In this document: positions 27,486 to 34,856 of the stretch, in pieces
Layout of the letters: each line of letters begins with the position of its first letter
Position numbering within the stretch: the stretch's first letter is position 1
NCBI GenBank assembly: GCA_945878775.1
Contig: CAMCUQ010000005.1
Coordinates: 1-45,751, forward strand
Source of the DNA: Chthonomonas calidirosea
GTDB lineage: Bacteria; Armatimonadota; Chthonomonadetes; Chthonomonadales; Chthonomonadaceae
Direction of reading: 5' to 3'
DNA: 45,751 nt
Made by a program: the position numbers and the translations under genes
Notes under the pieces: generated by a model
Databases searched by the model: none
The model's input: only the letters and a program-made list of their open reading frames with translations
Told to the model about the DNA's origin: nothing

Positions 27486-27509
27486 GTTCACCACTTGAAC
27501 ATTTGTTCA
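27486..27509 (+). promoter_or_regulatory. Putative operator: GTTCA/TGAAC half-site cluster
   Basis: The 14-bp palindrome TGAACATTTGTTCA (27496-27509) overlaps a second inverted pair formed by GTTCA (27486-27490) and TGAAC (27496-27500). Three half-sites thus lie from about +11 to +34 relative to the predicted transcription start. The likely regulator is the SorC-family protein encoded two kilobases downstream; this pairing is inference. Confidence 0.6.
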
Positions 27510-27534
27510 CACTAAGCGAGACTTGGAGCCGACA

Positions 27535-29589
27535 ATGCAAAACCTATGGAATGAGAGCGATGCCTCTAGCCTTACGCCCATCGAGCAACTGACGTATATG
27601 TCGCGCCTCATTGGAGCCGATACAAGTCTTGTGGTTTGGGGTGGAGGCAACACCTCCCTCAAGCTTTGGGAAGAGGATTTTCGTGGTAGAGCTACCTATG
27701 TGTTGCGGGTAAAAGGCAGCGGCTCCGACCTTAAAACCATTGAACGCAAACACTTCACGGGGATACGAATGGACGACGCTATCGCAGTCGAATCCCGTGA
27801 AGATATGACAGATGATGAAATGGTAGCCTACCTCGCCCTCTGTCAGACCAGCCACACAGACCCCAGAGGCTCCATAGAGACCCTACTCCATGCTTTCCTA
27901 CCTGCCACAGCCGTTGCCCACAGTCATGCAGATGCCATTGTTGCCCTCTGCAATAACACGCGGGGCGCGGAGGCAGTGCGCGAAGCATTGGGGGAGAGTG
28001 TCATACAAATCCCTTACCGTCGCCCCGGTTTTCTGCTCTCAAAAGAGGTGGGAGCCGCAGTCAAAGAGAATCCTCATGCGACAGGGCTTGTACTGATGAA
28101 TCATGGGCTGATCACTTGGGGGGAGACTTGCAAAGAGGCGTATGACAGACACATCACGCTTACCAACCTTGCTGAGGAGTACCTCGCGAAGCAGCGACTA
28201 GGAAAAGCGGTTTTTGGAGGGATACAAGTCGCTCCGCTCACAGAACAGCGTCGGCATGAGATAGCATCCGCCATTGCGCCTCTCCTTCGGGGTGCTATCA
28301 GCGTTCCAAAGCGGATGCTCTTACGGTACGAAGATTCAAAAGAGGTACTTGATTTCGTGGGTTCCGAACAAGCCTCGCGCGTCTCACAAATCGGTGCAGC
28401 AACCCCAGATCATATTCTCAGCACGAAGATACTTCCGCTCTTCGTGACCGTCACGCACCCAGAGGACGAGGCTCATGTGGCACAGTGCATTCGAGAATCG
28501 GCGCAAGAGTGGCGTGATCGCTATGCCGCCTATTTTGAGCGCAATCGCAAAGACCAAAAGAGCCTCGATCCGACTCCCCGTGTCGTTTTGATCCCTGGGC
28601 TTGGAATGTGGACAACGGGCAAAGACCTGAAGACGGCACAGATTCCGGCAGACATCTATCGACACACCATGCAGATCATCGCAGACGCAGAAGGGGTATC
28701 AGGATACAAGACCCTCTCGGAACCAGATGGTTTTGACGCGGAATATTGGGGGCTTGAACTGTACAAACTGACTCTCGCACCTCCCGAAAAAGAGCTGGCG
28801 CGACGTGTCGTGATGGTGACGGGCGCGGCAAGTGGTATCGGACGCGCTATCGCCGAAAAGTTTGCTCAGGAGGGGGCGCATGTGGCTATCTGCGATCTCA
28901 ATGAAAGCGATAGCCAAGCCGTTGCCGATGCCATCAACAAGAAACAAGGCTCCCTTTGCGCGATAGGTATCGCTATGGATGTGACGCAAGAGAGTGCCGT
29001 TCAGCAGGGCTTTGCAAAAGTCGCATTGGCATTTGGTGGCTTAGACATCGTTGTCTCCAATGCGGGCATCGCCCCGACGGGCAAGATCGAAGCTCTCTCT
29101 TTGGAGACATGGGAGCGCAGTTTTGCCGTGAACGCAACGGGACACTTCTTGGTAGCACGGGAGGCGGTAAAGGTGCTTCGCGCTCAAGGGTTGGGAGGGA
29201 GCATTGTCTTTAATGTCACCAAAAATGTCTTTGCCCCCGGCGCAGATTTTGGAGCCTACAGTTGCGCGAAGGCGGCGGAGGCACAACTCGCTCGTATACT
29301 CGCAATAGAAAACGGCGTCTTCGGAATTAGGGTGAATATGTTGAACCCCGATGCGATCTTTGAGGCGGGGCTATGGACTCCAGAGCTGAAAGCGGAGCGG
29401 GCAAAAGCGAAAGGTATTCCGCTTGAGAGTTTTGAGCAGAGCATTCAGCAAGGCAACCTTCTCAAAGCAAAGGTGACCGCGCAAGATGTGGCGGAAGCCG
29501 CGCTCTTCTTTGCCTCAGAGCGTAGCGCGAAGACTACAGGAGCCGTTTTGCCCGTCGATGGAGGGCTACGAGACGCTTTTCCCCGCTAA
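27535..29589 (+). CDS. Bifunctional class II aldolase / short-chain dehydrogenase (RhaD-RhaE type)
   Basis: The fusion resembles proteins that cleave L-rhamnulose 1-phosphate to DHAP and L-lactaldehyde and then oxidise the lactaldehyde. Residues about 15-240 form the class II aldolase (adducin) domain with GGGNTS, the metal motif HSHAD and MNHGLITWG. From about 420 there is an SDR domain with the NAD motif VTGAASGIGRAIA, SNAG and the catalytic YSCAK. The usual SDR Ser is replaced by Thr (VTKNVF), a mild change. ATG 27535 with GGAG 6 bases upstream is preferred to the track TTG at 27523. Rhamnose isomerase and rhamnulokinase are not in the window. Confidence 0.9.
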   Translation: MQNLWNESDASSLTPIEQLTYMSRLIGADTSLVVWGGGNTSLKLWEEDFRGRATYVLRVKGSGSDLKTIERKHFTGIRMDDAIAVESREDMTDDEMVAYLALCQTSHTDPRGSIETLLHAFLPATAVAHSHADAIVALCNNTRGAEAVREALGESVIQIPYRRPGFLLSKEVGAAVKENPHATGLVLMNHGLITWGETCKEAYDRHITLTNLAEEYLAKQRLGKAVFGGIQVAPLTEQRRHEIASAIAPLLRGAISVPKRMLLRYEDSKEVLDFVGSEQASRVSQIGAATPDHILSTKILPLFVTVTHPEDEAHVAQCIRESAQEWRDRYAAYFERNRKDQKSLDPTPRVVLIPGLGMWTTGKDLKTAQIPADIYRHTMQIIADAEGVSGYKTLSEPDGFDAEYWGLELYKLTLAPPEKELARRVVMVTGAASGIGRAIAEKFAQEGAHVAICDLNESDSQAVADAINKKQGSLCAIGIAMDVTQESAVQQGFAKVALAFGGLDIVVSNAGIAPTGKIEALSLETWERSFAVNATGHFLVAREAVKVLRAQGLGGSIVFNVTKNVFAPGADFGAYSCAKAAEAQLARILAIENGVFGIRVNMLNPDAIFEAGLWTPELKAERAKAKGIPLESFEQSIQQGNLLKAKVTAQDVAEAALFFASERSAKTTGAVLPVDGGLRDAFPR

Positions 29590-29732
29590 TTTTGCAAATT
29601 GAGAAGGGTGATTCGAGGAGTACGCGGAAACATACAGGAGTGATTTGTGCTTTCGTCTTTCTGAGCAAGGGCTTTTGGCACAAAACCTATTTTCTACTGT
29701 AGAGACGCGCAAGAACGCGCAAAGAGGGGCAT

Positions 29733-30713
29733 ATGCCACAATCAGAACAGGATACCAGTGGAAATATCGAACTGCTAACCCGTATCGCCTCTCTCTACTA
29801 CCTTGATAACCTGACGCAAGCAGAGATTTCTATTCGGATAGGACTTTCGCGTATCAAAGTGGTTCGGCTCCTGAAGAAAGCGAGAGAACTGGGTATTGTG
29901 GAGATACGCATCCATACCCCTGCCGTGCTACGCACCTCGTTAGAGACCGCCCTGATACGCAAATTTGGGCTACAGCAGGTTCTACTCGTTGCAGATCAGG
30001 TGAGTGAAGAGAACCAAAGGGAGTTGACGGCACAGGTCGCCGCAACGCAACTGGACAGGCTCCTACAGGAGGGCGATAGGGTTGCCATTGGTATGGGGCG
30101 CAATGTCGGAGCCGTTCCCTATGTGCTTGGTACAGTCACTCCTCGCAAGTGTGTCTTTGTAACCGCCATTGGAGGATCGCCTCTGGTGGGTCAACCCATC
30201 AACTCGGCAGACATTTGCCGTCGTTTGGCAGAGCGTTTTGGTGGCACCAGTGAGTGCCTTTATGCACCCGCCTACGTGGAAAGTCCAGAATTGCGCGAGT
30301 CGTTTTTGCGCCATGAAGAGGTGCAAAGCGTTCTCGATAACGCACGCCATGCGCGTCTTGCCCTCGTCGGCATTGGTGACGCAAAGAACCAAAGTGCCGT
30401 TGTCAAGATGGGCTGTTTTTCAGAGGTAGATATGGCACGATTGCGTGATGCAGGAGCGGTGGGCGATATTCTCGGTTACTTTTTTGACAGAGAGGGACGC
30501 CCCATAGGACCCGGCATGAATGAGCGGGTTATTAGCGTCAGCGGAGACGATCTACGCTCTATCCCATGCGTGATCGCCGTTGTGGCAGAAAGTGAAAAGA
30601 CAGCGGCTCTTCTGGGGGCACTACGCGCAGGTCTGCTCAACGTTTTGATCACAACCGTTGGTAATGCTCGCCGTCTGCTGGAGATGGATGCCCCTGCAAC
30701 GATAGCGGTGTAG
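29733..30713 (+). CDS. SorC-family sugar-binding transcriptional regulator
   Basis: The 326-residue protein has an N-terminal helix-turn-helix (LYYLDNLTQAEISIRIGLSR, then IKVVRLLKKARELGIV) and a C-terminal SorC-type phosphosugar-binding domain (RVAIGMGRN, AIGGSPLVG, VGIGDAK). Members repress or activate sugar catabolic operons and respond to phosphorylated sugars. Placed between the aldolase fusion and the second aldolase, it most likely controls this locus through the TGAACA-type sites upstream of 27535. ATG 29733 follows GAGG. Its upstream region lacks an obvious copy of that operator. Confidence 0.92.
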   Translation: MPQSEQDTSGNIELLTRIASLYYLDNLTQAEISIRIGLSRIKVVRLLKKARELGIVEIRIHTPAVLRTSLETALIRKFGLQQVLLVADQVSEENQRELTAQVAATQLDRLLQEGDRVAIGMGRNVGAVPYVLGTVTPRKCVFVTAIGGSPLVGQPINSADICRRLAERFGGTSECLYAPAYVESPELRESFLRHEEVQSVLDNARHARLALVGIGDAKNQSAVVKMGCFSEVDMARLRDAGAVGDILGYFFDREGRPIGPGMNERVISVSGDDLRSIPCVIAVVAESEKTAALLGALRAGLLNVLITTVGNARRLLEMDAPATIAV

Positions 30714-30802
30714 CTGTGTGGAGAGGCTGGAGGATCATACCATGCTAGCCCTCAAATCTGCCCAATAACCTTCATTTCAAACAGAAAGAACGATAGAATT
30801 CG

Positions 30803-31696
30803 ATGCCACTCGATTCGATGCTTACAATGATGCGCCACGCCAAACAGGGGGGCTATGGTCTCGGCTATTTTGAAGCGTGGGATGCCTACTCTATGGAGGC
30901 AGTTCTCGAAGTTGCAGAAGAGGAATCCTCCCCCATTATCTTGGGCTTTGGGGGAATGATGCTCGACTCTGAATGGCTAGATGCTAGCGGAGTTGAACTC
31001 CTCGGAGCCATTGGGAGCCACTATGCCCGCAAGTCACGAGTTCCCGTTTCACTCATTCTAAACGAAGCACAAACCCTTGAGCAGACACTTCAGGGGATCG
31101 ATTCAGGGTTTAACGTGGTGATGCTCGATACCTCAGCTTGGGAGTGGGACAGAGCAGTGGAGGCGGTTTCAGAACTAGCAAAAATCGCTCATGAACGGGG
31201 CGTAACGGTAGAGGCAGAGCTAGGACGCCTCCCCGACGCCACCACCGAAGGAATAGACGACACCACTGCCTTCCTCACCGATCCTTCTGATGCCCAGAGC
31301 TTTATTGAACTCACAGGAGCAGATTGTTTGGCAGTCTCAATAGGGAATGTACACCTACTCACCGCCCATGATGCCCCGGTGAATATGAATCACCTTCGCG
31401 CAATCCATGAGCGTGTCTCTATCCCCTTAGTGATCCACGGCGGAACCAGTTTCCCTGCCGCTAGCGTTGCAGAAGCGATTCAATACGGCGTCGCGAAATT
31501 CAATGTAGGAACCACCCTCAAAAAGACCTTTACCGAGGCAATTCGGTGCGAGGTTGCTGATTGGTCCCCGAATGTAGATGTCCACGAAATCTTGGGTTCT
31601 CACAAAGAGCGTGATCTCATGGTGGTTGGCAAACGCGCCATGAAGGAGAGAGTGCGAGAGTTGTTATGCCTTTATGGTAGCAACGGTCGCGCATAA
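30803..31696 (+). CDS. Class II (ketose-bisphosphate) aldolase homologue with altered active site
   Basis: The 297-residue protein aligns by eye with fructose/tagatose bisphosphate aldolases: GYGLGYFEAWDAYSMEAVL, EAELGRL, CLAVSIGNVH (His184, metal ligand), VIHGGTSFP (His212, metal ligand) and KFNVGT (phosphate site). In the family the segment HLDHG supplies the catalytic Asp and a zinc His. Here it reads LILNEAQ, so the pair is Asn87-Glu88. Normal class II aldolase chemistry is doubtful; Glu might still bind metal. It lies between the SorC regulator and the E1alpha gene and probably shares their operon. The ribosome binding site is weak. Confidence 0.8.
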   Translation: MPLDSMLTMMRHAKQGGYGLGYFEAWDAYSMEAVLEVAEEESSPIILGFGGMMLDSEWLDASGVELLGAIGSHYARKSRVPVSLILNEAQTLEQTLQGIDSGFNVVMLDTSAWEWDRAVEAVSELAKIAHERGVTVEAELGRLPDATTEGIDDTTAFLTDPSDAQSFIELTGADCLAVSIGNVHLLTAHDAPVNMNHLRAIHERVSIPLVIHGGTSFPAASVAEAIQYGVAKFNVGTTLKKTFTEAIRCEVADWSPNVDVHEILGSHKERDLMVVGKRAMKERVRELLCLYGSNGRA

Positions 31697-31717
31697 TTTG
31701 GGAAAGGAGTGACCCCC

Positions 31718-32707
31718 TTGACGGTCGCAACAAGAGAAAATGAATCCCGCACAGACCTTCTGAACCTCTATCGGGAGATGCTTCTCATTCGTCGGTTTGA
31801 GGAGAGGTGTAATGCCCTCTTTCTACAGGGCAAGATTCCCTCAACGCTTCACCTCTATATAGGTCAAGAGGCGGTGGCGGTGGGCGTCTGTGCCGCACTC
31901 CGCCCAGACGACTATGTTCTAGGAACCCATCGCCCTCACGGTCATGCCCTCGCAAAAGGGGTTACCCCTCATTCGATTATGGCGGAACTGTATGGCAAAG
32001 TGACGGGCTGTTGCAAGGCAAAAGGGGGGTCGATGCATGTCGGCGATATGTCTGTTGGGATGTTCCCCGCCATTGCTATCGTCGGAGCAAATGCCCCTAT
32101 TGCAACGGGAGCCGCCCTTTCCGCGAAGATGCGCGGATCGGGACAGGTGGTGGTTGCGTTCTTTGGGGAGGGTGGTTCCAATGAAGGAGCCGTTCATGAG
32201 GCGATGAACATGGCGGCGATTTGGCGTCTCCCCGTCCTTTTCGTCTGTGAAAACAATCTTTACGGCGCATCTACTCCCGTCAACCAGATAGTGGCGGTGG
32301 AAAATGTGGCGGATCGGGCTGTTGCCTATGGGATGCCGGGCGTGATTGTGGAGGGAAACGATGTCGTTGCCGTCCGAGAAGCGACTCGCACTGCCGTAGA
32401 AAGAGCGCGAGCAGGAGAGGGACCCACTCTTATAGAGTGCAAAACCTATCGGCTCTGTGGTCACTCACGAAGCGACGCTTGCAACTATCGTACCCGCGAG
32501 GAAGAGGCAGAGTGGCGAGACAAAGAACCCCTCACTTGGCTGGCAAGAGTACTCATTGAGGAGAGGCAACTCGCCACTCCTAGTGACCTAGAGCGCATAG
32601 AGGCAGAAGTAGAGGCGGTAATGCTGGAAGCGATTGCGTTTGCAGAAGAGAGTCCGGAGCCTAAACCCGAAGATGCACTCCTTCATGTCTTTTGGGAGGA
32701 CAAATAG
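31718..32707 (+). CDS. Thiamine-dependent dehydrogenase E1 alpha subunit (acetoin/pyruvate dehydrogenase type)
   Basis: With E1beta this subunit forms an alpha2beta2 enzyme that uses thiamine diphosphate to decarboxylate a 2-oxoacid or cleave acetoin. The protein has IRRFEERCNALFLQGKI, the TPP motif beginning GEGGSNEG and ending VCENNLYG, and the phosphorylation-loop-like region YRLCGHSRSD. I start at TTG 31718, because AGGAG lies 8 bases before it. The track GTG at 31709 is fused to that ribosome binding site and cannot use it. E1beta begins at the base after the stop. The substrate cannot be fixed from sequence. Confidence 0.88.
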   Translation: MTVATRENESRTDLLNLYREMLLIRRFEERCNALFLQGKIPSTLHLYIGQEAVAVGVCAALRPDDYVLGTHRPHGHALAKGVTPHSIMAELYGKVTGCCKAKGGSMHVGDMSVGMFPAIAIVGANAPIATGAALSAKMRGSGQVVVAFFGEGGSNEGAVHEAMNMAAIWRLPVLFVCENNLYGASTPVNQIVAVENVADRAVAYGMPGVIVEGNDVVAVREATRTAVERARAGEGPTLIECKTYRLCGHSRSDACNYRTREEEAEWRDKEPLTWLARVLIEERQLATPSDLERIEAEVEAVMLEAIAFAEESPEPKPEDALLHVFWEDK

Positions 32708-33721
32708 ATGCCCGTTATGACCATTGCAGAGGCTCTGCGTGAGGGTATTCGTGAGGAGATGCGGCGCGATCCCACCGTGTTCTGCTTGGGTGAGGACATT
32801 GGGATTCCGGGCGGGTTTGGAGGCGCGTTCACGGTCACATTGGGGCTATCGGACGAGTTTGGGCATGATAGGATACTGGATACTCCCATCTCGGAGATAG
32901 GCATTGCGGGGGTTGCTATCGGGGCAGCAATGACGGGTATGCGCCCCATCGCCGACGTGCAGTATGGGGATTTTCTCTTTTGCATGATGGATCAACTGGC
33001 GAATCAAGCCGCGAAAATGACCTATATGTCTGGTGGAACGGTCAAAGTTCCTCTCGTAATGCGTGCGCCAGTGGGTTCTACCCGACGCGGTTCACAGCAT
33101 GCCCAGAGTCTGGAAGCCTTTTTCACCCACATTCCGGGTCTTAAGGTGCTGGCTCCCTCCACAGCATACGACGCAAAAGGGCTATTGAAGAGCGCCATTC
33201 GCGATGAAAACCCTGTGCTTATCTTTGAACACAAACTGCTTTATGGAAGCAAAGGGGGACGCTCTGAAAAGGGTGCATTGACCGCTGTGGGCGAGGTTCC
33301 CGATGGCGATTACGTGGTTCCTATCGGTAAGGGAATCGTGCGGCGTGCGGGCAAAGATGTGACCATTGTCGGCAAACTCCTCACGGTGTACCGTGCGCTT
33401 GGAGCAGCAGACGAGTTGGCACAAGAGGGTATTGAGGCGGAGGTCATCGATCCACGAACATTGATCCCCTTAGACAAAGAGATCATTCTGGAGTCGGTTC
33501 GCAAAACAGGCAGATTAGTCGTCGTGGAAGAAGACAATATCACGCACGGTTGGGGTGCAGAGATCGCCGCCATGGTGGCAGAAGAGGCGTTCTTCTATCT
33601 GGACGCACCGATCAAGCGGGTTGCGGCTCCCGATACCCCTCCCCCCTTCGCGCCCCCGATGGAAGAGTTCTATGTGCCGAGTGTGGCGCGGGTTGTTGCC
33701 GCCGTCAAGTCGCTTTTCTGA
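32708..33721 (+). CDS. Thiamine-dependent dehydrogenase E1 beta subunit
   Basis: The 337-residue protein has the two-domain transketolase layout of E1beta. The pyrimidine-binding domain holds DTPISEIGIAGVAIGAA, with the conserved Glu that activates TPP, and YGDFLFCMMDQLANQAAK. The C-terminal transketolase domain holds VIDPRTLIPLDKE and VVVEEDNITHGWGAEI. All expected parts are present, so E1 looks functional. It starts directly after E1alpha, with GGGAGGA inside the E1alpha end, and precedes E2 by 9 bases. Confidence 0.92.
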   Translation: MPVMTIAEALREGIREEMRRDPTVFCLGEDIGIPGGFGGAFTVTLGLSDEFGHDRILDTPISEIGIAGVAIGAAMTGMRPIADVQYGDFLFCMMDQLANQAAKMTYMSGGTVKVPLVMRAPVGSTRRGSQHAQSLEAFFTHIPGLKVLAPSTAYDAKGLLKSAIRDENPVLIFEHKLLYGSKGGRSEKGALTAVGEVPDGDYVVPIGKGIVRRAGKDVTIVGKLLTVYRALGAADELAQEGIEAEVIDPRTLIPLDKEIILESVRKTGRLVVVEEDNITHGWGAEIAAMVAEEAFFYLDAPIKRVAAPDTPPPFAPPMEEFYVPSVARVVAAVKSLF

Positions 33722-33730
33722 GGAGAGAAC

Positions 33731-34819
33731 ATGTCTGTAAATGTGGTTGTTCCCCCGCTAGGCACAACGGTAGACACGCTCACCCTGATCGCTTGGTATA
33801 AGCAGGAGGGGGATTTTGTACAGAAGGATGAGCCGCTCTTTGTGGTAGAAACGGATAAAGCGACTCTCGATGTAGAGTCGCCTGCTTCCGGTATTTTGCA
33901 AAAAGTGAGCGCAACGGCAGGAGATTCTGTCAATGCCCTGAGTCGGATCGCGGTTATTTTGGCGGAGGGTGAATCGCTCACCGAGGCAAAGCCCACACTC
34001 TTGGTAGAGAAACCGGTGGCGACGCCAATACAGGCACCCAAACCTGCCCCTGCTCTTGAACAGCGTAAACTTTCGTTGCCACGTCGCATATTCATCTCGC
34101 CACGGGCAAAGCGTTTGGCAGAGACGAGTCAGCTTGCTTGGCAAACTATCGTTGGCACAGGTCCCGAAGGCGCGGTTGTGGAGCGGGATGTGCGTGCGGC
34201 ACTCAGCAAGCCCCAATCTGCGGTGACCCCGATTACGCTAACGACGGAAACCGATGCCACCGAGTTGGTTGCCCTACAAGCCAGACTAAGGCAAATGGGT
34301 GTTACCGTCTCCTACGACGATCTGCTCTTGTTGATTCTGGTACGTGCCTTGCGAGAGCATCCCAAAATGAACGCCTCTTTAGAGGGCAACACCGTGACGC
34401 ATTGGGAAGCGGTTCATATCGGAATGACGCTAGAGGTTGAGGAGGATTTGCGCCTTGTTGTGCTAAGAGATGCGGATCAGAAGGGCTTGAAAGCACTGGC
34501 GCAGGAGACAAATGCCCTAAAGAGAAATGCCGAAGCCGGCAATATTTCCCCAGATCAATCACAAGGAGCCACCTTCGCCATTACCAATCTGGGAACCTTC
34601 GGAATAGATGCTTTCACGCCTGTCATTCCCCTCCCTGCCTGTCCCCTCTTGGGAGTAGGACGCATCAAACAAGAGAATGCAGGTGACAAGGCGACACAAA
34701 GGCATAATATGTGGATCAGCCTCTCCTTCGATCCGCGTCTTGTGCGTGGAGTATTAGGAGTACGCTTCTTGCAGTGCGTTGCAGAGTACATTGAGACACC
34801 CACGCTCGCGCTGATCTAG
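33731..34819 (+). CDS. Dehydrogenase E2 homologue with lipoyl domain and degenerate acyltransferase site
   Basis: E2 carries the acyl group from E1 on a lipoyl-lysine and passes it to CoA. The 362 residues have a lipoyl domain (1-80) with the lipoylated Lys43 in ETDKATLDV, a peripheral subunit-binding domain (about 117-155: ISPRAKRLAE...GPEGAVVERDV) and a short acyltransferase domain (about 165-360: FAITNLGTFGIDAF). The family catalytic motif DHRxxDG reads DPRLVRG here (334-340), so His is Pro335 and Asp is Arg339. The IAxRM...S segment at the front of the domain is also missing. It probably cannot make acyl-CoA by the usual mechanism. No E3 gene is nearby. Confidence 0.85.
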   Translation: MSVNVVVPPLGTTVDTLTLIAWYKQEGDFVQKDEPLFVVETDKATLDVESPASGILQKVSATAGDSVNALSRIAVILAEGESLTEAKPTLLVEKPVATPIQAPKPAPALEQRKLSLPRRIFISPRAKRLAETSQLAWQTIVGTGPEGAVVERDVRAALSKPQSAVTPITLTTETDATELVALQARLRQMGVTVSYDDLLLLILVRALREHPKMNASLEGNTVTHWEAVHIGMTLEVEEDLRLVVLRDADQKGLKALAQETNALKRNAEAGNISPDQSQGATFAITNLGTFGIDAFTPVIPLPACPLLGVGRIKQENAGDKATQRHNMWISLSFDPRLVRGVLGVRFLQCVAEYIETPTLALI

Positions 34820-34856
34820 TTTTTCGCTTACGCTAGGAGCAAAGGAACGCAAATCG

